From Cerasicoccus maritimus (GTDB lineage Bacteria > Verrucomicrobiota > Verrucomicrobiia > Opitutales > Cerasicoccaceae), in assembly GCA_031296935.1 (NCBI GenBank), contig JAVDPD010000017.1, positions 1 through 64,000 on the forward strand: a DNA stretch of 64,000 bases, given 5' to 3'. The notes beneath the pieces were generated by a model. It worked only from the letters and a program-made list of their open reading frames with translations. It ran no database searches and had not been told where the DNA came from. Shown piece by piece: positions 24,708-34,304 of this stretch. The translations under genes were made by a program, and so were the position numbers. The number at the start of each line of letters is the position of its first letter. Position 1 is the stretch's first letter.

Positions 24708-27134
24708 TTAACTCTCCACGGGGTAGGTGGCGAGATAAGAGATGGCAGCGGAGAGGGATTCTTTCAGTATGATGCTGAGATCGGGCGCGGAGTCTTCGTG
24801 TAGATGCTCCTGGTGGTCATTGAGGTGGTTTTCCAGGTGTGCAGCGGCATTGGCCAAGCGGGAGAAGCCTGAGCTGGATGCGACGCCGACAATGGCGTGT
24901 AGGCATTGCATGGCATCGTCAATGCTTTCCTCTTGGCGCAATTGTTGGTAATTTCGGACATGCGTTTTGAGCTCCTTCATCGAGAGCGAAAGCACTTCGC
25001 GAATCAGGGACGAGTCCTCACCCAGGCGCCGTTCAAGCTCCTCGATGTCAAGGACACACAGCGCATCGTCAGGCTGGTTTGTCGGGCTTCCGGGGTTATC
25101 CAGAAAACTGTCCACGATCTCGGCAACGGTATCCGGGCACAGTGGCTTAACGAGGCAGGCGTTCATCCCGGCGGCCAAGCAGGCGCGTCGATCTTCAGGA
25201 CGCGCATGCGCTGTCATGGCGATGATTGGGGTGGCGGCAAGCTGCTGCCCTGCCTCCCATTCACGGATGGCAAGGGTGGCTTCGAGGCCGTCCACCTCTG
25301 GCATCTGGATGTCCATGAAAATGACGTCGTATTGCTTTTGGCGACAGCGCTCGATGGCTTCCAGTCCGTTTGAAGCGGTGTCGACCGTGATGCCTAGTCG
25401 GTCGAGCATTCCACGGGCGACAAGCTGATTCACGCGATTGTCCTCGGCCAGCAACGCTTGCGCAGAATGGCGGCGGAGCTTGGTTTCGACTTCCTCGGCT
25501 GTAGTGCTGTCCGCATCTTTGCGGGTAAAAGGGCCGGGAAAACCAGACGCGGTTTCCGGCGCAATCTCCAGGCGGGCTGTAAACCAGAATTCTGAGCCCT
25601 GGCCAATTCCGCTATGCACGCCGATTTCGCCATCCATCAGCTCCACGATTTCTTTGGATATAGCCAGGCCGAGACCGGTGCCGCCATAGATGCGGGTGGT
25701 GGACGCGTCAGCTTGCGTGAATGCATTGAAGAGGCGCTTTTGGACATCTGGGGCAATGCCGATGCCGGAGTCTTTAATGGCAATGCGCAGTATGACGTGG
25801 TTCGTCGTTTGCTTGAGTAAATTAACTGACAGGCGGACTTCGCCCTGTTGCGTGAACTTGATGGCGTTGTCCACCAAGTTTTGGATGACTTGCTTGAGCT
25901 TGCCGGAATCTCCATTGAGCCGCTGCGGAGCTCGGCGATCGATGTTCGTGCGAAACTCGATGCCGACCTTGGCGGCGCGAAGGCTGAGCGGGGAGGAGAG
26001 CTGGCGGATGAGCGCACGCAGGTTGAAGCGGTGGATATCCAGCTCAAGCTTACCGGATTCGGCCTTGGAAAAATCCAGGATCTGATTGATAAGCGTCATC
26101 AGCGATTCACTGCTGCTGAGAATTAGGTTGGCGGTGTCTCGGTGGGCATCGGTGAGGCCCTTCATGTCGAGGAGCAAGTGTGTCATGCCGATCACGCCGT
26201 TGAGCGGCGTGCGAATTTCATGGCTGACGTTGGCAAGGAACTGGCTTTTGGCCAAACTGGCTTGTTTGGCTTGCTCGGCAAGGCGCAGCAGATCCTCCTT
26301 TTGCTGGACGGCGGCGGTGATATCCCAGTTTGTGCCGACCACACGGATGGCCTTGCCCTTGGAGTTGCGTTCCACGGTGGCGAATGCGCGTAGGTGGCGT
26401 ATTTTGCCTGTTGGCTGGACGACGCGAAAGGCCAGATTGAAGGGCTCGCCGTTGTGGAGTGTTTCGCGCAGTCGCTCAAAATACTCGGCAATATCGTCGG
26501 TGTGAAGCCACTCTCCCAAGGCGTCGATTTTGCCGCTAAACTGGTCGGCGCTGATGCCGTAGAGCGCGCACATCTGGGCGTCCCAGCTTAAGTGGTCGTT
26601 GGCCAGATCCCAGTCCCACACGCCAACGCCGCCCGCGCGCGTGGCCAAGGCTAGTCGTTCATTTACGGCTTTTAACTCACGCTCCAAGCGTTTGTGTTCC
26701 GTGACGTCCTCAATCTGGGAGACGTAAAAGAGCAGCTTGCCATTGGGGTCAAAGACACTGGATACAGTGAGTTTCGCCCAGATGGCGTGTCCATCGGCAT
26801 GGATGTAGCGCTTTTCGAGATGGTAAACATTAACCTCCCGGTCAAATATCTGCCGATAGTGGTGGATACTTAGCTCGATGTCGTCGGGGTGAGTGATCTC
26901 TATAAATGCGATGCCGACTAATTCCTCCCTGCTGTAGCCAAGAATATTGCACAAGGATTCATTGACTCGCAACCAGCGACCTTCAGTGCTACAGATGGCC
27001 ATACCGATGCCGCTGGCTTCAAAGGCTGCACGAAAACTCGCCTCGCATTCTAGTATGGAAACAGGCGAGGTGTCGGATGCTGGCTTACTGGACTCAAAAA
27101 GGGAGGGTAGCCGTTTTTTGGGGTGCGGCTCCAT
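24708..27134 (-). CDS. PAS-containing hybrid histidine kinase with receiver and Hpt domains
   Basis: An 808-residue signalling protein with no membrane segment. Two PAS domains (about 25-155 and 160-280) precede a HisKA helix with FLANVSHEIRTPLNG (His305), an HATPase domain (KFTQQGEVRL, DSGIGIA, GGTGLGLAIS), a receiver domain with the phospho-acceptor in IFMDIQMPEVDG (Asp608), and a C-terminal Hpt module with LHAIVGVASS (His746). All phosphorelay modules are therefore on one chain, but the separate response regulator that would act on DNA is not next to it. It is the first gene of the operon. Confidence 0.92.
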   Translation of the reverse strand: MEPHPKKRLPSLFESSKPASDTSPVSILECEASFRAAFEASGIGMAICSTEGRWLRVNESLCNILGYSREELVGIAFIEITHPDDIELSIHHYRQIFDREVNVYHLEKRYIHADGHAIWAKLTVSSVFDPNGKLLFYVSQIEDVTEHKRLERELKAVNERLALATRAGGVGVWDWDLANDHLSWDAQMCALYGISADQFSGKIDALGEWLHTDDIAEYFERLRETLHNGEPFNLAFRVVQPTGKIRHLRAFATVERNSKGKAIRVVGTNWDITAAVQQKEDLLRLAEQAKQASLAKSQFLANVSHEIRTPLNGVIGMTHLLLDMKGLTDAHRDTANLILSSSESLMTLINQILDFSKAESGKLELDIHRFNLRALIRQLSSPLSLRAAKVGIEFRTNIDRRAPQRLNGDSGKLKQVIQNLVDNAIKFTQQGEVRLSVNLLKQTTNHVILRIAIKDSGIGIAPDVQKRLFNAFTQADASTTRIYGGTGLGLAISKEIVELMDGEIGVHSGIGQGSEFWFTARLEIAPETASGFPGPFTRKDADSTTAEEVETKLRRHSAQALLAEDNRVNQLVARGMLDRLGITVDTASNGLEAIERCRQKQYDVIFMDIQMPEVDGLEATLAIREWEAGQQLAATPIIAMTAHARPEDRRACLAAGMNACLVKPLCPDTVAEIVDSFLDNPGSPTNQPDDALCVLDIEELERRLGEDSSLIREVLSLSMKELKTHVRNYQQLRQEESIDDAMQCLHAIVGVASSSGFSRLANAAAHLENHLNDHQEHLHEDSAPDLSIILKESLSAAISYLATYPVES

Positions 27135-27386
27135 GAAATTGGGGTCGTTGCAAAAACTAAGTGTGTCATTTAGGTGAATTTCCTTTAATTTGTCCAGCTA
27201 ACACTTGGATCGGCTCGATGGAGGGCATTTTGCGAAGTCTTTTGCTGCTACAGGCAAAGGTGAATCGCTACCGAGAATGACGGTGTTTTTGTCGGGCAGG
27301 CTTTGACACGGCTGGATTCCGATAGCACTGGCGATGGCAGGTGATACATATCCATCGACAAACTCATCCTCGTTCTATACCGCGTA

Positions 27387-28946
27387 ATGATAATGCAATT
27401 TTCGTTTCCTCAGTTTTTCAGCGCTCTCCTCGCCTTGGTTTGCTTGGGTAGCCCTTTAGTGGCGCAGAATCAGGAGCTACAGGTCGCCGAAGGCGTCGCC
27501 AAAGTATTGCCTGGCTTTCAATTCAACAAGCGCCTTGCCGGAAGAACAGATGCCGACCACATTTTGTTGTTTAGCAAAGGGCGTGATGTCGCCTTGGTCA
27601 CTTGGACGACTGGCGCCCCCAAAAATGTCATTATTCCGGCAAATCCGGCCACTTTCAGTGTATTCAATACCAAGGGGGAGCTGGTTGGGGAGTTTTTTAA
27701 TGAAGGCTATGCATTGCAGCTTTTTTGCGGCGATATTCCAGCTATCTTTGTGCCCAAGGGAGAAAATCAATTCCTCCAGGTTGCGGCGCTCGCAGAACGC
27801 ATCCCTGGCGAGATGACTCTTCGTGGCCCCCAGCTGATCTTAATTGACTGCGAGTTTGTTAACCCGATGGATAAGCCCCTGGTTCTGAAGATGCCTGGCA
27901 AAAAGAGCGTCGCGCTGAAGTCGGGAGACCGCTTTACCATATCGGAGGAGGTCGAAGTCGGGCGTTCATTTGAGCCCATGTATGTGCCAGTGGGGGCATC
28001 GGGCGTCTATCAGATGGTCAAAATCTCAGTGGATAATCCGCTGATGATTGATGTTCGCGCCAACCTGCCGGGCAAGCTCACGGTGGACATTATCAACCCG
28101 GCAGGTGACCCATTTTCCGGGCGTATGGCGCTGTCGCTTCTGGGCAGCGATAACGCGCCTTTTGAGTTTCCGGTGGACATGGCGCCTCGAGAAACGATCA
28201 AAACGCTGGAAGTTCCACTGGGTATTGAGCTTCCCTTGCCCGCGCCCATCCAGCTTTCACTCACTCAATACATTGGCGATCCGCGTCGCGAAATCACCCT
28301 TACTGAAACCAGCGCCCTGCAATTTGTCAATGTGCCGGGACTGATCCCGGGGGCTGATCAAACTCCGGCTGGATGGAAACTTCACGAAATGGGCGATGTC
28401 TTTGGCCAGGTGCGAGCCGGTCAACCGCCGAGCGGCGCGCCTTGGGGTAGCAACACGGCCATGATCGCCTACAAATTTGAAGAGCCGGGGGCCGTCATCA
28501 GCCTGAAGCCCCTGGACCCGGCTTCCGTCGCGATTGCCGACTTGCCAAGCTCGCTGGGTATGTGGATCAACGGTGACCGCTCTGGTAACCTGATCTCTGT
28601 GCGCTGGCGTGACGGCCAGGGCAAGCTCTTCCAACCCAAACCGCGGAAAATCGACTGGAGCGGCTGGCGTTATGAGACCTTCGCCACAGATGGCATGATG
28701 CAGCCGCCACTTACTTGGGATAGTTTGGTTCACCTGGAATCTGCCGACAAAAGCTCGGGGGCGATTATGGTTAGCGGCCCAGTGTTTAATTACCAGTCTG
28801 AGGTCCAGCGGACGCTCGACGAGGAAGAAGACAAGACGGTGGAAGTTGTGGACGACATTAGTTTCGGCGACGCGATGAAAATTGATCCCACACGGCAGCT
28901 CGACACCACTAAATTTCAGCAGGTGCCAAGCGGGACTCAGCAGTAG
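27387..28946 (+). CDS. Secreted protein of unknown function
   Basis: A 519-residue protein with a signal peptide (SFPQFFSALLALVCLGSPLVAQ) and a beta-rich mature chain. I recognise no catalytic motif. The middle reads like stacked Ig-like or galactose-binding folds (PGKLTVDIINPAGDPFSG, then WGSNTAMIAYKFEEPGAVI), and the C-terminal third contains LGMWINGDRSGNLISVRW, resembling a carbohydrate-binding jelly-roll in style only. The last 60 residues are acidic and low complexity. It is alone between a kinase operon and uppP. Confidence 0.75.
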   Translation: MIMQFSFPQFFSALLALVCLGSPLVAQNQELQVAEGVAKVLPGFQFNKRLAGRTDADHILLFSKGRDVALVTWTTGAPKNVIIPANPATFSVFNTKGELVGEFFNEGYALQLFCGDIPAIFVPKGENQFLQVAALAERIPGEMTLRGPQLILIDCEFVNPMDKPLVLKMPGKKSVALKSGDRFTISEEVEVGRSFEPMYVPVGASGVYQMVKISVDNPLMIDVRANLPGKLTVDIINPAGDPFSGRMALSLLGSDNAPFEFPVDMAPRETIKTLEVPLGIELPLPAPIQLSLTQYIGDPRREITLTETSALQFVNVPGLIPGADQTPAGWKLHEMGDVFGQVRAGQPPSGAPWGSNTAMIAYKFEEPGAVISLKPLDPASVAIADLPSSLGMWINGDRSGNLISVRWRDGQGKLFQPKPRKIDWSGWRYETFATDGMMQPPLTWDSLVHLESADKSSGAIMVSGPVFNYQSEVQRTLDEEEDKTVEVVDDISFGDAMKIDPTRQLDTTKFQQVPSGTQQ

Positions 28947-29068
28947 TGCTAATCGATCTTTCGGCGTAGCCAGCGGATCGACACGTTGACTCTGTTAACA
29001 AGAGCGGGGGGCTACAGCGCCAGCGTCGAACACAGAGTCGCAGGGCAAGAGGCGTGGCTCTGGATTGG

Positions 29069-30052
29069 TCAGAGAAGGAAAACCAGCACCAGCGCGGCCA
29101 GTGCCAGGCGATACCACGCAAAGAGCGCGAGCCCGTGCTTGGCCAGATAACTGACCAGCCACTTGACGGCAAACATCGCCGAGATCCATGCTACCACGAT
29201 GCCGAACAGCGCGGGGCCGGGATCGAGCGCTTTGAGCATGACTGGGCCAACGGATAGCGCCTTGTAGCCGGCAGCGGCAGTCAGCGTGATGAGCCCCAAT
29301 AAGAAGCTGAACTCCGCCGCGCGCTTGGGCGTAAGCCCGATCAAATAACCGCCGACAATGGTCATCATCGAGCGGCTGGTGCCCGGCCACATGGCCACGC
29401 ATTGGAGGAAGCCCACGATCAGCGATTGCTTGATGGTCAGCTCGTGCAAGTCTTGGCCAGAAGCTTCGTCGGGGTGGGGTTGTTTTTTGCGCCAATGCTC
29501 CACGCCCAGCATCAGCACCGCGCCAGCGGCCAATGCAATGACGATGGGTATCGTTTTGAAAAGCAGGCTTTCGATCAGGTCGTCAAAGAGCAGCCCGAGC
29601 ACCACGGCGGGCATGAAGGCGGTAAACAAATTACGCGTCAACAGCAGGCCGCTGCGGCTCTTGCCCAGGACGCCCATGAGCATGTCGATCAGGCGACCCC
29701 AGTAGAGCAGCACCACGGCGGCAATCGCCCCGGCCTGAATGATGATCGCATAGGCGTCGGCAAAGCCCTTCATCGTCAGCGGACCGTCGTCCGTCATGAT
29801 GGGCTGCCCGGCGTCGTCCAGCAGGACGGTGTCGGAGTCGAGACCTAGCGCGACATTGGTCAGCAGAAGGTGCCCAGTAGAAGAAATGGGCAGGTATTCG
29901 GTGATGCCTTCCACGATGCCGAGGATCAGCGCGTCGAGGTAGGTGATTTCGCTTTTGGCGATACTCGTGGGCTCAGCAGCTGGCTTGTTGTCCTGAGCAA
30001 AGAGGGAGACGCTCAGACAAAGCATGAGCAGGAGAGAGAGGGCTTTCCGCAT
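29069..30052 (-). CDS. uppP: Undecaprenyl-diphosphatase UppP (BacA)
   Basis: Recycles the lipid carrier for peptidoglycan synthesis by hydrolysing undecaprenyl pyrophosphate in the inner membrane. The signature motifs are present: GIVEGITEYLPISSTGHLL and MWPGTSRSMMTIVGGYL. The protein is 327 residues, longer than the usual 265-280. The extra length is an N-terminal signal-like segment (MRKALSLLLMLCLSVSLFAQ plus a linker) and an extra acidic stretch after the first motif (DSDTVLLDDAGQPIMTDDG). Confidence 0.94.
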   Translation of the reverse strand: MRKALSLLLMLCLSVSLFAQDNKPAAEPTSIAKSEITYLDALILGIVEGITEYLPISSTGHLLLTNVALGLDSDTVLLDDAGQPIMTDDGPLTMKGFADAYAIIIQAGAIAAVVLLYWGRLIDMLMGVLGKSRSGLLLTRNLFTAFMPAVVLGLLFDDLIESLLFKTIPIVIALAAGAVLMLGVEHWRKKQPHPDEASGQDLHELTIKQSLIVGFLQCVAMWPGTSRSMMTIVGGYLIGLTPKRAAEFSFLLGLITLTAAAGYKALSVGPVMLKALDPGPALFGIVVAWISAMFAVKWLVSYLAKHGLALFAWYRLALAALVLVFLL

Positions 30053-30155
30053 ATCTAATTACCATGACTGCCCTAAGCTGAGCTTGGTGTAAAGCCTGCA
30101 CTGAAGGACGCACAAAGTGTTTGTCACCGCGTGGCACTATCACTAGACCACTCAA

Positions 30156-31880
30156 ATGCTCTGCCTCTATTTGAGAAAACTCTCCATGCTGGGCCTCCTT
30201 TGCGCCGCGACTCTGTGCGTTGGCACCAGTCAGCTTCGGGCTGAAGAAGCGCCCCAAGTGTTAGCCGCAGTTAAATTTCCGCCGCTGAAAAAACTCACGG
30301 CTGAGGTCATGGGCGTGGCGCGCAAACTTTCTCCCGGTCAGCAGACGGAATTTCTCCCGATGATGGCGCTCGGGCCGTTTGGTTACCCGAATTATCCAGG
30401 CGTTTCGGAGACAGAGCCCGTCACGGTCTTTTTCTTTGAGCCGCAAAAGGGCGAGCCGACGCCCTACGTGATCCTGTCGAAGATGGAGTCGACGTCATTG
30501 ATCAAAACCGCGCTCACGATGAAGTCGCAGGGGGGCAACTCGATGTTTGCGTTCCTGACGCCGGGCTTGTCCGTGACCGAGCGTGACGGGTGGACTCTTT
30601 TTGCGGAAAACGAAGCCGCCTTTGACTACGCAACCGACGTCGATGCCCTGGTGGACCTCTCCAACGAAATCTCCGGCTTCGATGTCACGGCGCGCTTCTT
30701 CATTGGCCCAGAGCGCATTGCAAAATGGGTTGAGCTGATGAAAGACGAAATCGCCGAAGCCCACGTGCTTAATGGCGGCGCGGAGAGCGACCCCGCGCTC
30801 CTGCATAAGCAGCTCTGGGTGGAGTTTCTGGCGACGATTGGCGAAAACCTGGCATGGAGCGGCATGGGACTGGACATCAGCCAAGAGACCTTGTCGCTCG
30901 GCTTCTCGGTGCAGGCGATCAAGGACACGCCGGAGTTTGAAGCGCTTTCGATGCCCGTGGGCGGCGAGGCCCAGGTCGGGGATTTCGTTGCTGCTTCGAC
31001 GATTTCGTTCCTGTCGAAGTGGGACATGCCCGCCGCGCAAAAATACTACGATGTCCTCGAAGCGCGCGGCCTTAAAATAGCTACCGACGGTGGCAAAGAA
31101 TGGATCACCAAGGCCGGTGCATACAACCGTGAGTTCTACGCGAAGCTGGATGGCACGCACGCAGGCACGATGAGCTTCTCCGACGAAACGCCGGTCAGCA
31201 CCAATGCGATGGGCGGCTCGTTCGACGCTGACACACTCGATCGCGTCATGCATTTTTACTACGACGAGCTGATCCCGTATTTGATGAAGGAATACACGCC
31301 GCCTGAACAACAGGGCTTGGTGGAGCTGCTCTATAAATCCAAGGTCGGTGAAGCTGCCGGTCAGCCGGTCTTCGAGGTGGAGTCGAAAACGCCGGATGTC
31401 GCCCCGACTTTGGACGAAGGCGATACGACCGAATTCATGACCGAGCAGACGTATTTTGCCGCCGTCGATGGCGATTTGCTAGGCTCCACTGAGATGTCAG
31501 ATCTTGAGGCACTCGCCCAACGCGTCAGTAAGGCCGAACCGGCCGACGGCAGCGTAGCCCAGTGCATTCAACTCAAGCCTGGCGAGGCCATGCAGATGCA
31601 GGTCGACGTCCGTTCGCTGGTGAAGCTGATGAACCAGGAGTTTGAGCCGGAAAGTGAAGTCGCGCGTCAATCGATGCGCAAGCTGGCTAAGAGCGAGCTG
31701 GCCCCGCTTACGGGCGCTTTGACCATTGGTCAGGGGCAGGGCGTTTACCGCCTCACCGCACCGGTCAGCACGTTGGAGAAATTTGCCGAAGCCCAGCGCC
31801 AGATCAAGCAGGCCGAGGACGATATGTCGCACGGCGGTAGCCAGCCTGCATTTCCCGTGACAGGCGAGGGTGGACAATAG
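30156..31880 (+). CDS. Secreted protein of unknown function
   Basis: A 574-residue exported protein with a signal peptide ending SQLRAEE. The mature chain is acidic and globular with no membrane segment and no motif I can name. It contains recurring helical and strand segments such as VARFFIGPERIAKWVELMKDE and VDALVDLSNEISGF, reminiscent of large verrucomicrobial and planctomycetal periplasmic proteins. It is divergent from uppP and 9 nt upstream of the DUF695-like gene, so it may share its transcript. Confidence 0.72.
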   Translation: MLCLYLRKLSMLGLLCAATLCVGTSQLRAEEAPQVLAAVKFPPLKKLTAEVMGVARKLSPGQQTEFLPMMALGPFGYPNYPGVSETEPVTVFFFEPQKGEPTPYVILSKMESTSLIKTALTMKSQGGNSMFAFLTPGLSVTERDGWTLFAENEAAFDYATDVDALVDLSNEISGFDVTARFFIGPERIAKWVELMKDEIAEAHVLNGGAESDPALLHKQLWVEFLATIGENLAWSGMGLDISQETLSLGFSVQAIKDTPEFEALSMPVGGEAQVGDFVAASTISFLSKWDMPAAQKYYDVLEARGLKIATDGGKEWITKAGAYNREFYAKLDGTHAGTMSFSDETPVSTNAMGGSFDADTLDRVMHFYYDELIPYLMKEYTPPEQQGLVELLYKSKVGEAAGQPVFEVESKTPDVAPTLDEGDTTEFMTEQTYFAAVDGDLLGSTEMSDLEALAQRVSKAEPADGSVAQCIQLKPGEAMQMQVDVRSLVKLMNQEFEPESEVARQSMRKLAKSELAPLTGALTIGQGQGVYRLTAPVSTLEKFAEAQRQIKQAEDDMSHGGSQPAFPVTGEGGQ

Positions 31881-31889
31881 GCCCGCTTT

Positions 31890-32360
31890 GTGAAAGCTCC
31901 CCGCATGCCCAAGCCCAGCGCCAAGAAAAATTCCCGCTTCCCGGACCCCGCGCCCATGCGTCGCGAGGGCGATATGGACGGCCTGCCCTCGGTGATGCTC
32001 GTCAACACCGCGCTCAAGGGCTATGCCGCGACAGAGGACTTCCCTTACCACGTGTGGGTTGCCGTGGGCTACAACTCGACCGACGCCGAGCAGGGCCTGC
32101 CCACGGGCAAGGAAGAGCGGACGCTGAGCTCGATTGAGGACGCACTCCTCGCCGCTGTGCGCAAGGGCTCAGCTGGCCATTACATCGGGCACACATCGTG
32201 GAATGGCGTGCGCGAGTTTCATTTTTACGTGGATGATCCGGACGACGTGGAAGAGCGCTTGGAGAAGGTTGCCGAGCAGCAACACCGGCCGGTTCAACTG
32301 GAAATCAACGAAGACTCGGCTTGGGCCGGCGTCAGTTACTTTTTCGACTACGAGCAATGA
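31890..32360 (+). CDS. DUF695-like protein
   Basis: A 156-residue cytoplasmic protein. YHVWVAVGYN, GLPTGKEERTLSSIEDAL, GHTSWNGVREFHFYVDD and AGVSYFFDYE fit the pattern of DUF695 proteins, whose function is unknown. The stop overlaps the hemG-type start codon (ATGA), so translation is likely coupled. Confidence 0.65.
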   Translation: MKAPRMPKPSAKKNSRFPDPAPMRREGDMDGLPSVMLVNTALKGYAATEDFPYHVWVAVGYNSTDAEQGLPTGKEERTLSSIEDALLAAVRKGSAGHYIGHTSWNGVREFHFYVDDPDDVEERLEKVAEQQHRPVQLEINEDSAWAGVSYFFDYEQ

Positions 32361-33718
32361 GCAAGAGCGCAATTGTCATCGGCGGCGGCATCACGGGGCT
32401 GACCCTTGGTTGGGCACTCCAACGCGCAGGGCGGTCTGTCACCGTGCTGGAGAAAAACGCGCAAGCCGGTGGTGCGATCCGCACCATCAAGCGAGACGGC
32501 TACCTGGCCGAAGCGGGGCCGAATTCTCTGCTCGTCAACAGCGTGGTGCTGGACAACTTTTTCCGCGGCTTGGGCCTTGGCCCGCAAATGCAAAAGCCGA
32601 CCGAGGCCGCGAAGAACCGCTACATCCTCCACGAGGGGGAATTCTGCGCCACCCCATCAGGGCCGATGAGCGCCCTGAACACGCCGCTGTTTTCCCTGAG
32701 CGCCAAGTTGCGGCTTTTGGGGGATCTCTTTCAGAGTAAGCCCGACCGGCTTCGCGAAGAAAGCCTCGCGCGCTTCGTGGAGCGCCACTTTGGCCCGGAG
32801 GTTCTGGAGTATGCGGTCAATCCCTTTGTCGGCGGCATCTACGCGGGCAATCCGGGCAAGCTCTCCGCCCAGCACGCCTTCCCGATGCTGGCAGAGGCCG
32901 AGAACGAAGCCGGCTCCGTGATTCGCGGCATGATCAAGCGCCGCAAGGCCAAGCGCGCCCGGGGTGAGACGTTTAAGAGCTACTCACTCTCTTTTAAAGA
33001 CGGTCTGCAAGAGCTGCCGGATACCTTGGCCCGCAAGCTCGGTGCCGCGCTGAAATTGTCGGCCGACATTCAGTCCGTCGAGCCAACGGATGCTGGCTGG
33101 AGTGTTACTTGGCAGGACGCCGAGGGCGCCGCACACACGGAGACTGCCGCCGACCTCTACCTGACCGTCCCGGCGCACGCGCTGGGTAAGCTCGCGCTGC
33201 CGAGCGACGTCTCTGACGCCTTGGAGCCGCTGAGTTTGATTGAATACCCGCCGGTGGCGTCGGTCGCCCTTGGTTTTGACCGCCAGCAGATTGAGCACCC
33301 GCTGGACGGCTTTGGCGGCCTCATTCCCGAGGTCGAAAAGCGTAAGGCGCTGGGCGTGCTGTTTTCGTCGACCTTGTTCGCTGGCCGCGCGCCCGAGGGC
33401 AAGGCCCTGCTGACGGTGTTCGTTGGCGGCGCACGTCAACCTGAGCTCGCTGAAAAGCCTGCGGAGGAAATTCAGGCCATCGCCCTGCGCGAGGTGAACC
33501 ACCTCCTCGGCGTGACGGGCGACCCGGAGTTTACGGAGGTGACCGTCTGGCCCAAAGCCATCCCGCAATACAATGTCGGCTACGGCGACTTCCTGGAGAC
33601 GATGAGCGCTGCGGAAGCGAGGTTCCCGGGCCTGCATCTTCTGGGCAACTACCGGGGGGGCATTTCTGTCGGCCAGTGCATCGTTAACGGCGCTGCGGCC
33701 GTGGAGCCCTTGGGCTAA
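32357..33718 (+). CDS. hemY: Protoporphyrinogen oxidase (HemY-type)
   Basis: FAD-dependent enzyme that oxidises protoporphyrinogen IX to protoporphyrin IX in haem synthesis. About 453 residues from the ATG at 32357 (MSKSAIVIGGGITGLTLGWA, the dinucleotide fold). Further landmarks are LEKNAQAGGAIRTI, GYLAEAGPNSLL, VNPFVGGIYAGNP and the C-terminal FAD motif HLLGNYRGGISVGQCI, close to the HemY/PPOX group. Its start overlaps the upstream stop codon. No other haem genes are adjacent. Confidence 0.92.
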   Translation: MSKSAIVIGGGITGLTLGWALQRAGRSVTVLEKNAQAGGAIRTIKRDGYLAEAGPNSLLVNSVVLDNFFRGLGLGPQMQKPTEAAKNRYILHEGEFCATPSGPMSALNTPLFSLSAKLRLLGDLFQSKPDRLREESLARFVERHFGPEVLEYAVNPFVGGIYAGNPGKLSAQHAFPMLAEAENEAGSVIRGMIKRRKAKRARGETFKSYSLSFKDGLQELPDTLARKLGAALKLSADIQSVEPTDAGWSVTWQDAEGAAHTETAADLYLTVPAHALGKLALPSDVSDALEPLSLIEYPPVASVALGFDRQQIEHPLDGFGGLIPEVEKRKALGVLFSSTLFAGRAPEGKALLTVFVGGARQPELAEKPAEEIQAIALREVNHLLGVTGDPEFTEVTVWPKAIPQYNVGYGDFLETMSAAEARFPGLHLLGNYRGGISVGQCIVNGAAAVEPLG

Positions 33719-33815
33719 GGGCATGTTTACGGTGTCTAGTGCTCGCGCTTGCGCGATGCCGCTGCATTTCCGCTGCTTTGTGGGTAGGTTTCGCCTTTTG
33801 AACCCGAAATTAGCG

Positions 33816-34007
33816 TAAATGAGACGCTATTTCGCTAATGCTGCCTAAAAGTGCGCGTTAATGTGTCTCAATAACAGGCCAAATGGCGCTACTGTGTCTC
33901 ATTAACGGTTTGAGGCGTGTAAGTTGCTGAAAAATAGGGCTTTATGGAATATTTTTCGTGTTTTACGCTTGCGAAATAGAAAAAACGGGCTTTCCTTATT
34001 GAGACAC
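33816..34007. promoter_or_regulatory. Repeated GTGTCTCAWTAA sites upstream of ferredoxin
   Basis: GTGTCTCAATAA (33863-33874) and GTGTCTCATTAA (33894-33905) lie in the same direction, TTATTGAGACAC (33996-34007) is the exact inverted copy of the first, and TAAATGAGACGC (33816-33827) is a weaker inverted copy. Together they occupy the otherwise gene-free region 33719-34048. The layout of two direct and one inverted site before the ferredoxin start suggests transcription-factor binding. Confidence 0.6.
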
Positions 34008-34048
34008 GAGCAAAACGTTCTAACCAATATTCAACCAACAAAATTATC

Positions 34049-34240
34049 ATGTATACCATCAAGCCCGACCTCTGCGTAATGTGCGACGCTTGCCGTCCGG
34101 TCTGCCCGCGTAACGCTGTAAGCGCCCACGCAACCGAAAAGACCTACGTGGTCGACGCTGATCTGTGCAACAGCTGCGCCAACATGGGCGCCGTTCGTTG
34201 TGTGCCGCAGTGCCCGACCGACGCTATCGTCGCTAAGTAA
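34049..34240 (+). CDS. 2[4Fe-4S] ferredoxin, Allochromatium-type spacing
   Basis: A 63-residue electron carrier. The first cluster site is Cys9-x2-Cys12-x2-Cys15-x3-Cys19-Pro. The second is Cys40-x2-Cys43-x7-Cys51-x3-Cys55-Pro, with the long seven-residue gap that marks Alvin/YfhL-type low-potential ferredoxins. No oxidoreductase partner is nearby. It has its own terminator and an unusual upstream site cluster. Confidence 0.93.
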   Translation: MYTIKPDLCVMCDACRPVCPRNAVSAHATEKTYVVDADLCNSCANMGAVRCVPQCPTDAIVAK

Positions 34241-34271
34241 CGCGCAACGCCTTTCGTGGCGATTGCCACAG

Positions 34272-34304
34272 CGCCGCATCCTCTAGGAGATCGCGGCGTT
34301 TTTT
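34272..34304 (+). terminator. Terminator of the ferredoxin gene
   Basis: CGCCGC pairs with GCGGCG and is followed by six T residues, 31 nt after the ferredoxin stop. The T tract overlaps the stop codon of the convergent DUF3793 gene. Confidence 0.8.

Noticed and set aside
27198..27380. Minus-strand open frame reading EDEFVDGYVSPAIAS and ILGSDSPLPVAAKDF
   Set aside because: No ATG or GTG start, bounded by stops, and it overlaps the promoter region of a gene on the other strand. It may be a fragment, but support is too weak to list.
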